A stretch of DNA of 64,000 bases from Aphidius gifuensis. Lineage: Eukaryota > Arthropoda > Insecta > Hymenoptera > Braconidae. Numbering within the stretch: position 1 is the first letter of the stretch; every line of letters starts with the position of its first letter. The notes under the pieces are model-generated. The model searched no databases. It saw only the letters and a list, made by a program, of their open reading frames with translations, and had not been told where the DNA came from. Made by a program: the position numbers and the translations under genes. This document shows, in pieces, positions 9,704 to 20,927 of the stretch. The stretch lies in NCBI RefSeq assembly GCF_014905175.1, contig NC_057792.1, positions 15,320,963 to 15,384,962 on the forward strand. The letters run 5' to 3'.

Positions 9704-12700
9704 GTAAGCTTAAATTATAAAATTAATAAAAAAAAAAAAATCAACATATTAATTAAAATAAATCAATAATAAAAATTGAATTTATTAATTTACATATAAT
9801 TAAACAAATTATCAATTTTTTTCGTTTATTAATTTGTTAAAATATATTTGTATATTTTTAATATTTATAATGATAGAATTTAATTGGAAGTTACGATTCA
9901 ATTTGTGTTATGATATTCATATGTTATACTGTAATATACATTTACATTGTTTGTGTCCTCTCATTGAACCGATGTGAACAGGATTATTATTTCAATATCA
10001 ATCATCCTCATCGTAACAGTAACCATCTATTTCACCCCATTGTCAACAGACTCTCCATCATAATAATAAGGTTTTTATTTTTTTTCTGTTGGCAATTAAA
10101 TTTAATATTATTTGACTCTCAATCTGATCATTTAAATAACTATTTCATTGTTTTAGAAATTATTTATGTTATATTTTTTCCTCGTGAAATCTTTTTATTA
10201 TTTATTGAATTATAATTTGCTTGATAGTTTCTTTATAAATAGACGAGAAAAAAAGTATGTCGGTTAATGGATGCACCATTTGTAATTTAAAACGGCTATA
10301 GACAATTCTTTTTTTTTTTTTTACTTTATCGCAGTCTGAGAATGACAAAGGATCGATAGAAAAGTCGGCTTGAGGGTTACCCATTACTTTGCCAGCTTAT
10401 TTCGTTGCAATCACCAATGCTATACTGATCTTTCCTGTGTTTTATATATTGTCTTTTTTTTTTTTTCTTTCGGCTAATTTATGTATCGTGGAATTAACAA
10501 ATTTACGTTAATTATCAGCCGGATATTTAGATACATCAAGTACTTTGATTATCATTTTATCAGCTCATTAATTATCAGGTTTTCTAATGTTTTTATCATG
10601 CAAATAAATTGTTAATTAGCATGGACTTAATTTTATTAATGATGATATGATATTCAATTTAAATTAACAATATTATTAATTTATTATTTTTACATATTTA
10701 TTTAAAAATAGATTTAGGGACAATTAAAAATTTAGCAAAATTTTAAAAATAAATAAATTAATATTTTAGTTGAAGAGTTAAATTAAAAATAATAAATATT
10801 ATGATTTAAAATATGTTATTTTTCAAGCTTTTTAATATTTTGAAATTTATATATTTGAGTCAAGTGGTTAGCATTTAATCGTAAACTTTGGGTTCGATGC
10901 TCTTCTAACTTTTTCGATCGAAATAATACGCGCCTGCGTTTTGCACAAAGCTTTTTTTTTTGTGTGAGCTTTGCGTATCGCAAAAAAAAAAGCTGTAAAC
11001 AGTCGGTAATACAGGAGGGATGAAATTTAAGGGATGATTTTTGTTGACCAACTATTATCTGCAATATCAACTGATAAAATTTAACTGAAAATTTATTTTA
11101 CCCTCTAAGGGATGATTTTCTTACTGTCGATAAAATTTCTACATTGCTAGAAAATTATTTTTTATCAATGGTTTTTATGTTTATCAACTGCAAATAGTTT
11201 ATAATATATTTACAGTTGTTTAAATGACTTTTAAAAATTTCTACTTTGACTAGAGATTATCAAAAGATATTTTTATTTATCACACAAGTTGTTGTAAATA
11301 TATTATAGAAAAAAAATGAAGTGAAAATAAGCAGTTAATTATTATTTTCTACTCAAAGTATTTAATGTAATTTTTAATTATTTTTCTTGCCAGTTTTTTT
11401 GATATTTTAATACTTGAAATTACAAATAAATATAAATAAATATTTAATTTAAAAAGTATACATATTAAATTGAATTTTCAAACCAAAATAAAGTGATAAC
11501 GTCGTCAGCAGATGACAAATATTATATATGCATACGAGAAAGTTTTGAATTGAACTATTTGTCTGATTGTACGTGCATGGCCTTTTGGTCTCTTTTTTTT
11601 TCATGCATTTATGCACATGCCATATCCACAATTTCTATCTTAAATACGTGATCATAATTTATTTAATTTAATATATATTTAAAATTATTATTGTAGCTAA
11701 TAATTTTTTTTTTTTGGTAATTTATTTTATTAAATAATCACGAGCGTGTGACAGAATTTACAAAAAGAAAAAAGAAAAGTCAAACGCAATGAATAATTCA
11801 ATTTATAATTTTTTGACTTTTTTGGTATCTTCAATCATGAAATGAATGAAAATTTTAAGTCTAAAACTATTTTCATGTTTCGTTATTTTCTACCATTTGC
11901 TAGTGGAATACTATTTTCATGGAAGATTGATCACTCGTGCGATTTTTAGATGCGACAGAATTGCCTGGAAGCGTTGAAATAGGAGGCATTACGAATTCTC
12001 AGGGCGAATTTTGTGCTTGGCACTTGACACCGTAAAAAATAACTGAGTCTCTGACGAAAAATATAAAAATAAAAAAATATAAAGTAAGTCTCAACGTCAC
12101 TTGAGTTGCTATTATTCCAGGATTTTATGGCTTATCACAGCAAAAGTTTCATTTTACAGAAGCTTTAGTGAATCTTTTTCCTTTTTTTCTATTTATTTTT
12201 CATGATAAAGATTATGAAATTTTCTTTTTTTCCATACATAATGAAAAAAAAATAAAATTCTTGTTGTTCAAAAATAGAAATAAAATTTCAATGAAATGAA
12301 TGGAATCTTGTAATTGGTCTAATGTTGCTCAATTAACGTTGAAGAACTAAATTCCATTATAGACTTAACAACTTGCTAATTGCTCTGAAATTAAAAAAAA
12401 ATTGTTTAATAAACAATTTGTAATTTATAAAAATTTACTAGAAATAATTATTTCTATCTTATTGATTGTTTGTTGTTTCGATAAATTTTTTATCTCTATT
12501 GACAAAAAAATGTCTGAGAAATTAATTGTTACTTTTGTACAAAAATTGTTTGTCTTTTTAAGAGTTTCTTTTTTTTAATTTTGATAAAATTGTCTAATAT
12601 GTCAAGAACACGTTGCTGTTGTTGACTGTAGACAGGTAACAAGTCCTGTAATATCGTAACGAGCTGTCGTTGACGCATTTATTTTTTATATCATCATTTA

Positions 12701-15700
12701 CTCAAAAAATATATCACAAAAATGTTATTAAATTTAACAATGAAATTTATCATATTGATATTAATAAATAGCAAAATAATTGTTTGTTAGTAAACTTTAA
12801 AATCACAGTGAAAAATATTAGTTAACGTGGAAAATAAATTGCATGAAAATGCAAGAGAAATTAATTTAAATTTCAGACAAAAAATATTATCTTTAGAAAA
12901 ACAAGAAGAAAAAACAAAAAAAAAAGAAAAATGTTTTACTTGTCGGTTAAATTGTGAGAAGGAAAAAAAAATTAAATCGATTGTTTTGATGCAGTGCCTT
13001 TCTCATGCTTGTTTTATCTGACAAAATAAACTTTCCGATAATCTATGTTGCAAAAGGTTGTGCTTCAATTTATTGGCAAATTGTGAGGTACAACTTTGAA
13101 GACCCATAAATGATCATCTCAATTCATTCAATCTCAATCGTCGATCATGAAACAAATCTACATTTGAATATTTTTTTTCCAACAAATTTAAAAAACATTT
13201 CCAAAGAAAAGAACCAATCAATCAATACCAAAAAAATTCACGATTAACTTTGACTTCTTTTTAAATTTTCACAAGATTTTGTAGACTGGACATTTTACAT
13301 AGAAACATTTGAAATTTTTACAAATATTGAACATGAAAAAAAAAATAAACAGCCAGATTTATTTTCACTTCCAATTTCTGTGTGCCAAGTTTTTAAAAAA
13401 ATTGTGAGAAAATAAACTCGATTATTCAGCTTGAAAGCATCCATTTCTAAGATCATTATTTACTATTGTGTTGCATTTACACTTTTTTTTTTTTTTGTTT
13501 CAGTTTCATGCAACTTTTCTATGCCTTTTATTTTACGCTTCTTATTTTCAACAATTTTTTTTTTTCTTTTTCATTTTTATTATTTTCCATTTCTTGAAAT
13601 TTAATGAACACCTGCACTTTATTTTCACTTACTTTTCATTTTATTCATTTGCCAGTCGTATATTAATTTAATACTTTCATTTTATAACTCAGAATCAATT
13701 TTATATTCTAGCTTTAAAATTTTATATTTACTTTATTTCATAAGAAAAAAAAATTGCTTCAATATTTAATTAAAATTATTTGTATTGTTTATATTTTTTT
13801 TAATTATTTTTTTTTGTTACGATCTAATAAATTTCCTGTAAAATTTATATACACCAGATGTTGCACAGTATTTTCAAACCGTGTGTGTAAAATCTCAAGA
13901 TATCTGACAGAATTTGTACCACCACCTCCAGACGATTTATTTTCTTGTCCAGCAGCTTTTCGAGCTCATCCAGGTGGACAATAAACCCCAGTCATCTATC
14001 CTGCAATTTCTTCTCGATAAAAATGTACATATATTTTTTTTTTCGATATTTCTATATCCTACTCAATTCGTTGACAATATAAAATACCATTCTCACGTTT
14101 TTTCTTATTATATTTTTGGCTGGACGTGCATCTCGATTGACTTGCTGTAATATCAACCAACAAAATATATATAATAATAGTAAAAAAAAAAACTCTACTA
14201 TACTATTTCTTTTTATTTTTTCTTCAACATAAAAAAATAGTAAAAATAAAAAAATAAATAAATCTCATAGCATATGGGTGTTTGGTATTGAACGTATATG
14301 AAAAAATATTCTCCATTTTATACAAAGCATATCATTTCTCTCTCCCTTTATGTATGTATGAAAAAAAAAAAATTCCAACTGTGATTTGCGTTTTCGTATA
14401 TATGCGGTGAGTCGCTTATCAAAAGCGCATATATTCGCATATCGTTTGAAAATTTATGCTCAACGAAATCTAGTAACTGGTGCTATGATATAAAGAGAAA
14501 AAAACATTTTTTCATTATTTTTTTTTTTTTTGATCCTACATACAACTGGCTACATATAATATTATCTACTGTGTACACTGGACCTAGTTATCGCATTAAA
14601 TATAAAAATACACTATTGACGTGAAAAAAAAATAATAAATATAAATAAATAAATAAACCTAGGAAGTATACGATAACTTTTTTAAGCTCAAATAAGTGTT
14701 TTCCAATTGTTGCACGAGGGACACACAACTTTAAACACGATAAAGCTCTATTTTTTTTTTTTTTTTAACAGTATTCTATTGGGTGTTGTAAATATCACCG
14801 AGCTAGAAAAACAACAATTGTATTTACTTTTTACACTTTCAAGAAGCCGATTGTTTTCATTATTTCAATAGCAATCTTTTTTTAACATCTGTATTTTTTA
14901 TCGTGTGGTTTTTAAAGTTGGCTGTCGTATACAGAAAATGTCCCAATAAAATTCGTAATTGTTTTTTTATTCAAGTCTTGTTATTATAAAAAATAATCTT
15001 TATATATTTTTTACCAAAATGTCTAGGCTCTTATTTATCTACCTGCATTATTAAAATATTTATTTAAAAATTCACAAGTAGTTTTAATCTTTTTTAGACA
15101 TTACACAAATATACAATTAAAAAAAAAAAAATATCCATTGAACTTTTAAATCAAATAAGGTTAAAAGGTTAAAATAATTATTACATCATTATGTTGATAA
15201 TAATAATAATAAATACTGAATAATCCATTTTTAAATTTTACATATGTAAAAAAAATATATAAAATTTGATATAAAAGAGTAATACTTGATGCCATTACCT
15301 CTTCAACTTGGTAACCTATATTCATATATAAAAAAGTACTTAAACAACGGACTATTCTTTTCTCACAAAGCCACTTGTATATAATTCTGTAAAAAATAGT
15401 CATAGGTTGTATAGTAGAGAGTCACAAAACTCCACCCATATCGTCTAGTTGAATACAAGTTGTATTAGCAAGTGCCATACTCTTCATATACACACTGCAT
15501 ATATATAAAACTTGGTTTTGAGCTTTCAGTTTTATATATTCTCATTTTGTTACATCCGTTTTACATAGAGCCATATTCAAGCAAGTATCTTTTGATGTTC
15601 TTTTTAAATATTATATATTTATTCAAAATGAGATACTTATTTTTTTTATAATTTAATATTTAATAATAATAAATTATTATTATTATTATTTGTTCAAAGA

Positions 15701-17559
15701 GAATTTTTAAATATATATTTTTATGTGTTACCACATTTTGAGAGAGAGTCATATATAATTGTTGAGACTAATATGTGAATAATTATTAATGAAAGTTGTT
15801 TGTGTAATGGAATGCAGAAATAAGAGAATATTTTAATGTATATATGTATATTGTTCATTTCTCGTTTAGCATTTTACTTCTGATGTGGTTAGATAGTACT
15901 CGTTAACGAACCTATTGTGGTTGCTCGACCAACATTTGCTCCACTAATTCTACGTGTTACATCCAGCTTCAATTTGTTGGCATTTCATCTTCAAAATTCT
16001 CCTCAATTTTGTCCTTTATTTTTATCATATATTTACCCTTTTTTGTGTCTAAATAATAGTTTCGAAATATATTAAATATTCAAAATTTATGTCACAAATT
16101 CACAAATTATTTTCATGTCAAATTTACTGTCTAGACTCTTTAACTTTATCAACAATTATTTTGTGAAAATTAAATATTTATATATGAAATTAATGATTTA
16201 AAAAAAAAAATTAATTTTCAAAGTTTTAATTCAAGCTTACAATGTCTGGTTTTCTCTCTGAATCTGATGTGGTCTCTGAGTTTGTCACCGCAGATTATTC
16301 ACTTATTTTGCCAAGTGTATATGTATATATAAATAGAGCTTTTGTGTTCATCCTCTGTCAGCCAATTTTGTGTGTTAACCTTTTAGAAAATTTTATTTAA
16401 TGTACCTTTATACTACCCGCATGCACTTTATAATAATTCATATGGTATGTGTCAGAGTGCAAAATCTTTAATGATTTAATTTCTTCATTTGTCATGAAAA
16501 AAAAATAGAACCGTCAATCTTTATTATTTCTAGATGGTGCTTTTTTTACCTGAAAAAATTTCAGTGTGACAAATAATTAATGAAGTTTGACTGTGGCGCT
16601 TGCGCTATTTCAAGTTTATTGAACTTTCAAGTTAAATTCTATTTACCAATTTTTATCCTTATTCAATAACATTCTTCAACCTGAGAGGATTTAATATGAA
16701 TGCTGGGCTAAACTTTAGTTTGGGCTGTGTATTATTTTTATTTTTATATATTTGTCGTTGAAAAAATGAGAAAGCCGATTGGTATATCATATAAAAAATA
16801 TAAAAAAAATACACATGAAATTGTCACAAGCACTTGGTGTGAAAACCGATCAGTGTATCAAATGTCATAGTGAGGGCATATTGATGCTGTGGTGAGATAT
16901 TAAGTTGCCCCACCGAACGCAATTCATGACAGTTTTGTGGATCCATCAATTTTCATATTTTTAAATTATTTTTTAATTTTTTTTTCCATTGACATTTACA
17001 ACTAGAAAATTATATGATTTTTCTTCAACTTTAAAATGCAAATAATCTTGACGAAATTTTTTCATCGAGTTCGACAATATTATACAAATTATTTCGAAAT
17101 TTCGAAATAAAATTATCCTCGTTAATCACTGTGTATAATAATGGAATTTTTTTAAAATCTTGATAATTAATTTTTCAAGAATTTTAATGATGAAATAAAA
17201 TATTCACTTTATAAATAATTATTGTTAGAAATAATTATTCTCTATTAAAATTATAAACAAAAAAAAATATAAAACGTCAAGACTCTTGTACATTAATTGC
17301 GATAAACAAAATGTTTTCTGAGCTTTAAAAATTTTATTGAGCTTTTCCTAAATTGATAGTTTAAAGACTGACAATTTTCTCTAATCATCATGATAAATAA
17401 ATTGACAAAATATATTTTATCAAGTATACTATAACGGTATAATAAAAAATGAAGTAAAAAATAAAAAAAAAACTTCAGGGTCAACACAGAAAAAAAAATG
17501 AGAAAGCTATCCTAGACGTACAGTGGTGAAAAAAAAAAAAAAAAAAGGATAGTTGTTGG
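9704..17559 (+). other. Dys: Giant Dys intron, first part
   Basis: Beginning of the 49.6-kb intron of the long and Dp205-like isoforms (9704-59326). Mostly A+T-rich with poly-A and poly-T runs. Patches of different composition occur at about 10860-10990, 11940-12040, 13890-14010 and 14390-14480; none could be identified. An acceptor-like T-run ending TTTCAG lies at about 13501 but no convincing exon follows it. Confidence 0.7.
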
Positions 17560-17935
17560 GTAAAGCTACGTGCTTTTTCTTCTGCAGAATTTATATGTGC
17601 GCTTGTGTGTTATTGCAGAGTAAAATAAGACGAAAAAAAAAACAGACTCGAGTGTTGTACTCTCGATAGTTTTTTTGAATTTTTTTTTGTATATCTATAT
17701 TAAAGGTGAGAAGTGTATAGACATGTATGTGAAAAGATGTGAGAATGCGCCGGTCAGAGTTGCTGGTAATATTTATGTGTACTGGTATCTGTTTTGGGCG
17801 CAGGCGTCTATTCACAACTCGAATCCCGCGGCCAAGAAATAGAATAACGCGGCACTCCGCCCCCGACACAGCAGCCACGCGACTGCTTGTCTTACAGGGT
17901 GGTCTGTCAATATTATAACGCGTATATTATTATTC
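17560..17935 (+). promoter_or_regulatory. Dys: Probable internal promoter for a Dp186-like isoform
   Basis: The strongest G+C contrast in the giant intron. CpG-bearing sequence at about 17745-17925 includes GCGCCGG, GGGCGCAGGCG, CCCGCGGCC, AACGCGGCACTCCGCCCCCG and CCACGCG. It lies about 1.2 kb upstream of the long alternative first exon at 19176, as expected for that transcript's promoter and start site. The minus-strand open frame across it (17591-17878) is explained by the lack of stop codons in G+C-rich DNA. The start site is not resolved. Confidence 0.5.
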
Positions 17936-19175
17936 CGGTTAACATATTTTTTTAAATTTCATCTTATTATTTTTAAATGATGCAAGTACCGATACGGCCT
18001 AATTCATGAAACGAAAAAGAAAAATAAAACATAATTATTAAGTGTAACTAAACTAGTTTAAAATTATTATCTAAATTTTAAATAATTAAATTAACATAGC
18101 AAAATACAATAATTTAAATTAAAAAAAAAAAATAATTTAAATATCGGTGTGGTAGTAATTGATGACAGTATATTGAAGAAAAAAAAAGAAAAAAAAATTT
18201 CATAATAATCGAGGTGTAAAAAACAGTGGTACACATACGTGTTGAATTTATAAAACGTGTGTGCATTTATGTGTCATGATAATTAGTTGTATGCATATAG
18301 ACACTGTTTAAATAGATATATAATTTTTAAGTCGAAAAATAAAAGAATAAAAAATTGGTGCTGAATAATGTTGAGTACATAAACGTATGTTAAAAAAAAT
18401 TGAAATGATATATTATTCATGTCTATTGTTTAAATAATTCACAAAAAAAATTTATATAGTTTAATGAATTAAAGTTGATTAGATAAATAATAATTTAATT
18501 TTAAAAATATATATTATTATTTGAAATAAAAAAAAAAAAAGTATATAATAAATACAGAAAATAATAAAAAGTTTATTTTAAAGTTACAAAGTACAATAAT
18601 GAAAATTTAATATCAAGAGGAAATTGATGCTTAAAAAATAAAAAAATAAAAAAGCTTACAAAGTGATTTCGTACATTAAAAGCAATATTATTTTATGATT
18701 ATTTTATTTCGGGTTTGAATTGTGAGTGATAAATAAAAAATGTAAATATAAAAATATATAATAATCTGCAACAGACAAGTTCTATAATAGGAAGACGATT
18801 GGTGGCACTCAAGTCCAAGAAACGTTGAACACAACATCTGGTCCTGCTCAAGCAGAAAATCAAGACTAACACAAGGCTTGAATATTTTTTCTTATATTCA
18901 TTATCTTGTGCGTTGTGAGCAGTGGGCCAAGATTAAATTTCAAGGGCACGTAACTAATTTTATTAGCTACTGGTTAACTTGAACTTAACCAAGTTAATCA
19001 AAGGATTAATCATCAAGCTATTTCTATATTTAATATAGAAACTCAGTGAAGCCAATTAAGAAACAATTTATATTAATGCACTTGTGATTTTAAAATTATC
19101 TAAATGTATTAATACAAAAAAAGATATATAAATCTATTAGCTATTTTGTAAATTTAATACAAAAAAAGATGATTG
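17936..19175 (+). other. Dys: Probable 5' leader (possibly spliced) of the Dp186-like transcript
   Basis: Mostly A+T-rich. From about 18780 to 18970 composition becomes more balanced, which may be leader sequence. A TGA at 19170-19172 closes the main frame immediately before the start codon at 19176, so no upstream coding extension exists without a splice event inside the exon. Confidence 0.35.
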
Positions 19176-19192
19176 ATGATCCAGGAATTTAG
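19169..19192 (+). promoter_or_regulatory. Overlapping upstream open reading frame
   Basis: ATG at 19169 has A at -3 and opens a seven-codon frame (MIDDPGI) ending TAG at 19190-19192. The main start codon at 19176 has T at -3 and lies inside this uORF in another frame. Initiation on the main frame would therefore need leaky scanning past the better-context ATG. Visible in the sequence; any regulatory effect is inference. Confidence 0.55.
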
Positions 19193-20927
19193 ATCCAATC
19201 GTGTGGATCTTACAAATATATTGCAAATGGGAGAACCGATACCTGCCCCAAGCCCGCAATCAAATGGCGGTGTCAAGCAGAAACCAACCAGTTTGAATCT
19301 TGCCTTGGGCTCTGGTTACTATCGTAATACAAATGGACGTGTAAGCTTGAATGATCTTCATCAACAACACGTACCTCCAATTATCGGTGGTGGAAAACGT
19401 AGTAATAATAGTATTAATAATGGTGGTGGTGGTGGTACAAAATCAATTCTTTCAAATTCTATTGATAACGAATCCTCAAAGTTATCTCAATTATCATCAT
19501 TATCATCATCAATACAAAATTGGAATTTATCTGATAATAGAGAAGAATTTTTGGAAGCTCAATCACCACCATCACCAACACCAACACCAACAGGAAATTC
19601 AGCATTAAATAATGAACATCAATATTATTCATCAAAACAAAATTTCATTCAATCACAACAAGAACAACAGTCATCACCAATACGTCAATTATCATCAAAA
19701 AGTCCAAATCACAATGGTTTTACATTATATACACCACCAGCTCCAATACCATCATCTGGAACAAATAAAGTTAAACCAACACTTAATGGAATATCACAAA
19801 CAGCAATTCGTCGTTCACATAGTATTGCTGCACCACCTTATAATATTAAATCACAAAATTTGTATGGTCAAACAAATGAAAGAACAACACAACAATCATC
19901 ATCAACAAATGGTACAATACTTACATCAAGTGCAACATGGTCAAATGGACTTAGTGATGCTACAAAATTTAATAATACACAAACAACAAATACATCATAT
20001 GGAATTCCACGACGTTCACAATCAGTTATAAGTACACCAGTTACAACAACCCAAAATATATCACAAGAATCATCAATTATTCAATCAAATAATTCACGTA
20101 ATAATATACCACCTTCAACACTATGGAATGGTCAATTACCAAGACGTCCACATAGTATTGCATCAACACCAGTAACCGCATCAGGTAATTGTAATAATTT
20201 AACAACAACAAATAATAATATTACAATGCAATGGGGTGCTTCAAATATGCCACTACATCAACCAGTACCAAAAAGATTATATTCATCAACTTTACCACAT
20301 CCACAACCACCAACACCAACAACACAAAATAATAATTTAAATATATTAAATAGCGTTGGTAATTGTAATACATGGACACCTGGTGCAGCATTACGTAATC
20401 GTCCACATTCAATTGCTTCAACTCCAATTGGTGCATTAACACCAGCATCACCATCTGATTCTGGTTATCGTTCAATACCATCATCATCAAGTGATTATCA
20501 ATTATTAAAATCACCATCACAATTATTAAATAATAATAATTATCAAAATAATGATTGTCAAAGTGCTGTTAGAAGATTATCATTACCAACATCAGCACAA
20601 TCAATATTACGTGCTACTGGACCAAAAACAAGTCAAACATTTCATAGTTTACCATTTAGACCATTTACATGTGGTGTATCACCAAATGGTAATCCAATTT
20701 TTATTGGATGTACACATCTTCATAATAATACTGGTAATTTAAATTCTAATAATAATAATAATGGAAATACAAGAGTATCAACACCAGCAGTTAGTCCTGC
20801 ACATGCATTAACAACATCTCAAGCAATACAACAGTTATTAGCACAACCACGAAATGGATTCAAAATTGTTGATGATAAAGTTTCACTATTTATTGATATT
20901 CTTGATACGCAAGAACGTTTTGCTCAG
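19176..20927 (+). CDS. Dys: Large alternative first coding exon, Dp186-like isoform
   Basis: 584 codons from ATG 19176 (stop TGA at 19170-19172) to the donor GTCAGT at 20928, ending in phase 0. The product starts MIQEFRSNRVDLTNIL and is dominated by Asn, Ser, Gln, Thr and Pro with no folded domain, so it should be largely disordered. A motif of the form R-R/P-x-S-I/V-x-S/A-T-P recurs at about residues 211 (RRSHSIAAPP), 279 (RRSQSVISTPV), 323 (RRPHSIASTPV) and 407 (NRPHSIASTPIG), with related KRLYSS and RRLSLP at about 365 and 465; these are basophilic-kinase-like sites. The last 20 residues (VSLFIDILDTQERFAQ) are complex, unlike the rest, and join D-LQSEIETH of the exon at 59327. Position and architecture resemble the fly CNS-type Dp186 isoform, which is an assignment by analogy. 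Confidence 0.88.

Noticed and set aside
12605..12645. Possible ratchet site (GACAG followed by GTAACA)
   Set aside because: The pyrimidine tract is interrupted by another AG a few bases upstream and the donor is weak.
13468..13671. Phe-rich open frames (representative of many in the intron)
   Set aside because: Encoded by poly-T tracts; such frames recur throughout the A+T-rich intron on both strands and have no domain, start context or splice support.
17591..17878. 95-codon minus-strand open frame
   Set aside because: It crosses the G+C-rich promoter-like island, where stops are rare, and continues into homopolymer; no recognised protein.
19351..20742. Open frames of 63-139 codons within the Dp186-like exon in other frames and on the minus strand
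   Set aside because: They are shadows of the CAA/ACA/TCA-rich codons of the 584-codon exon; only the main frame has a proper donor in phase with the next dystrophin exon.
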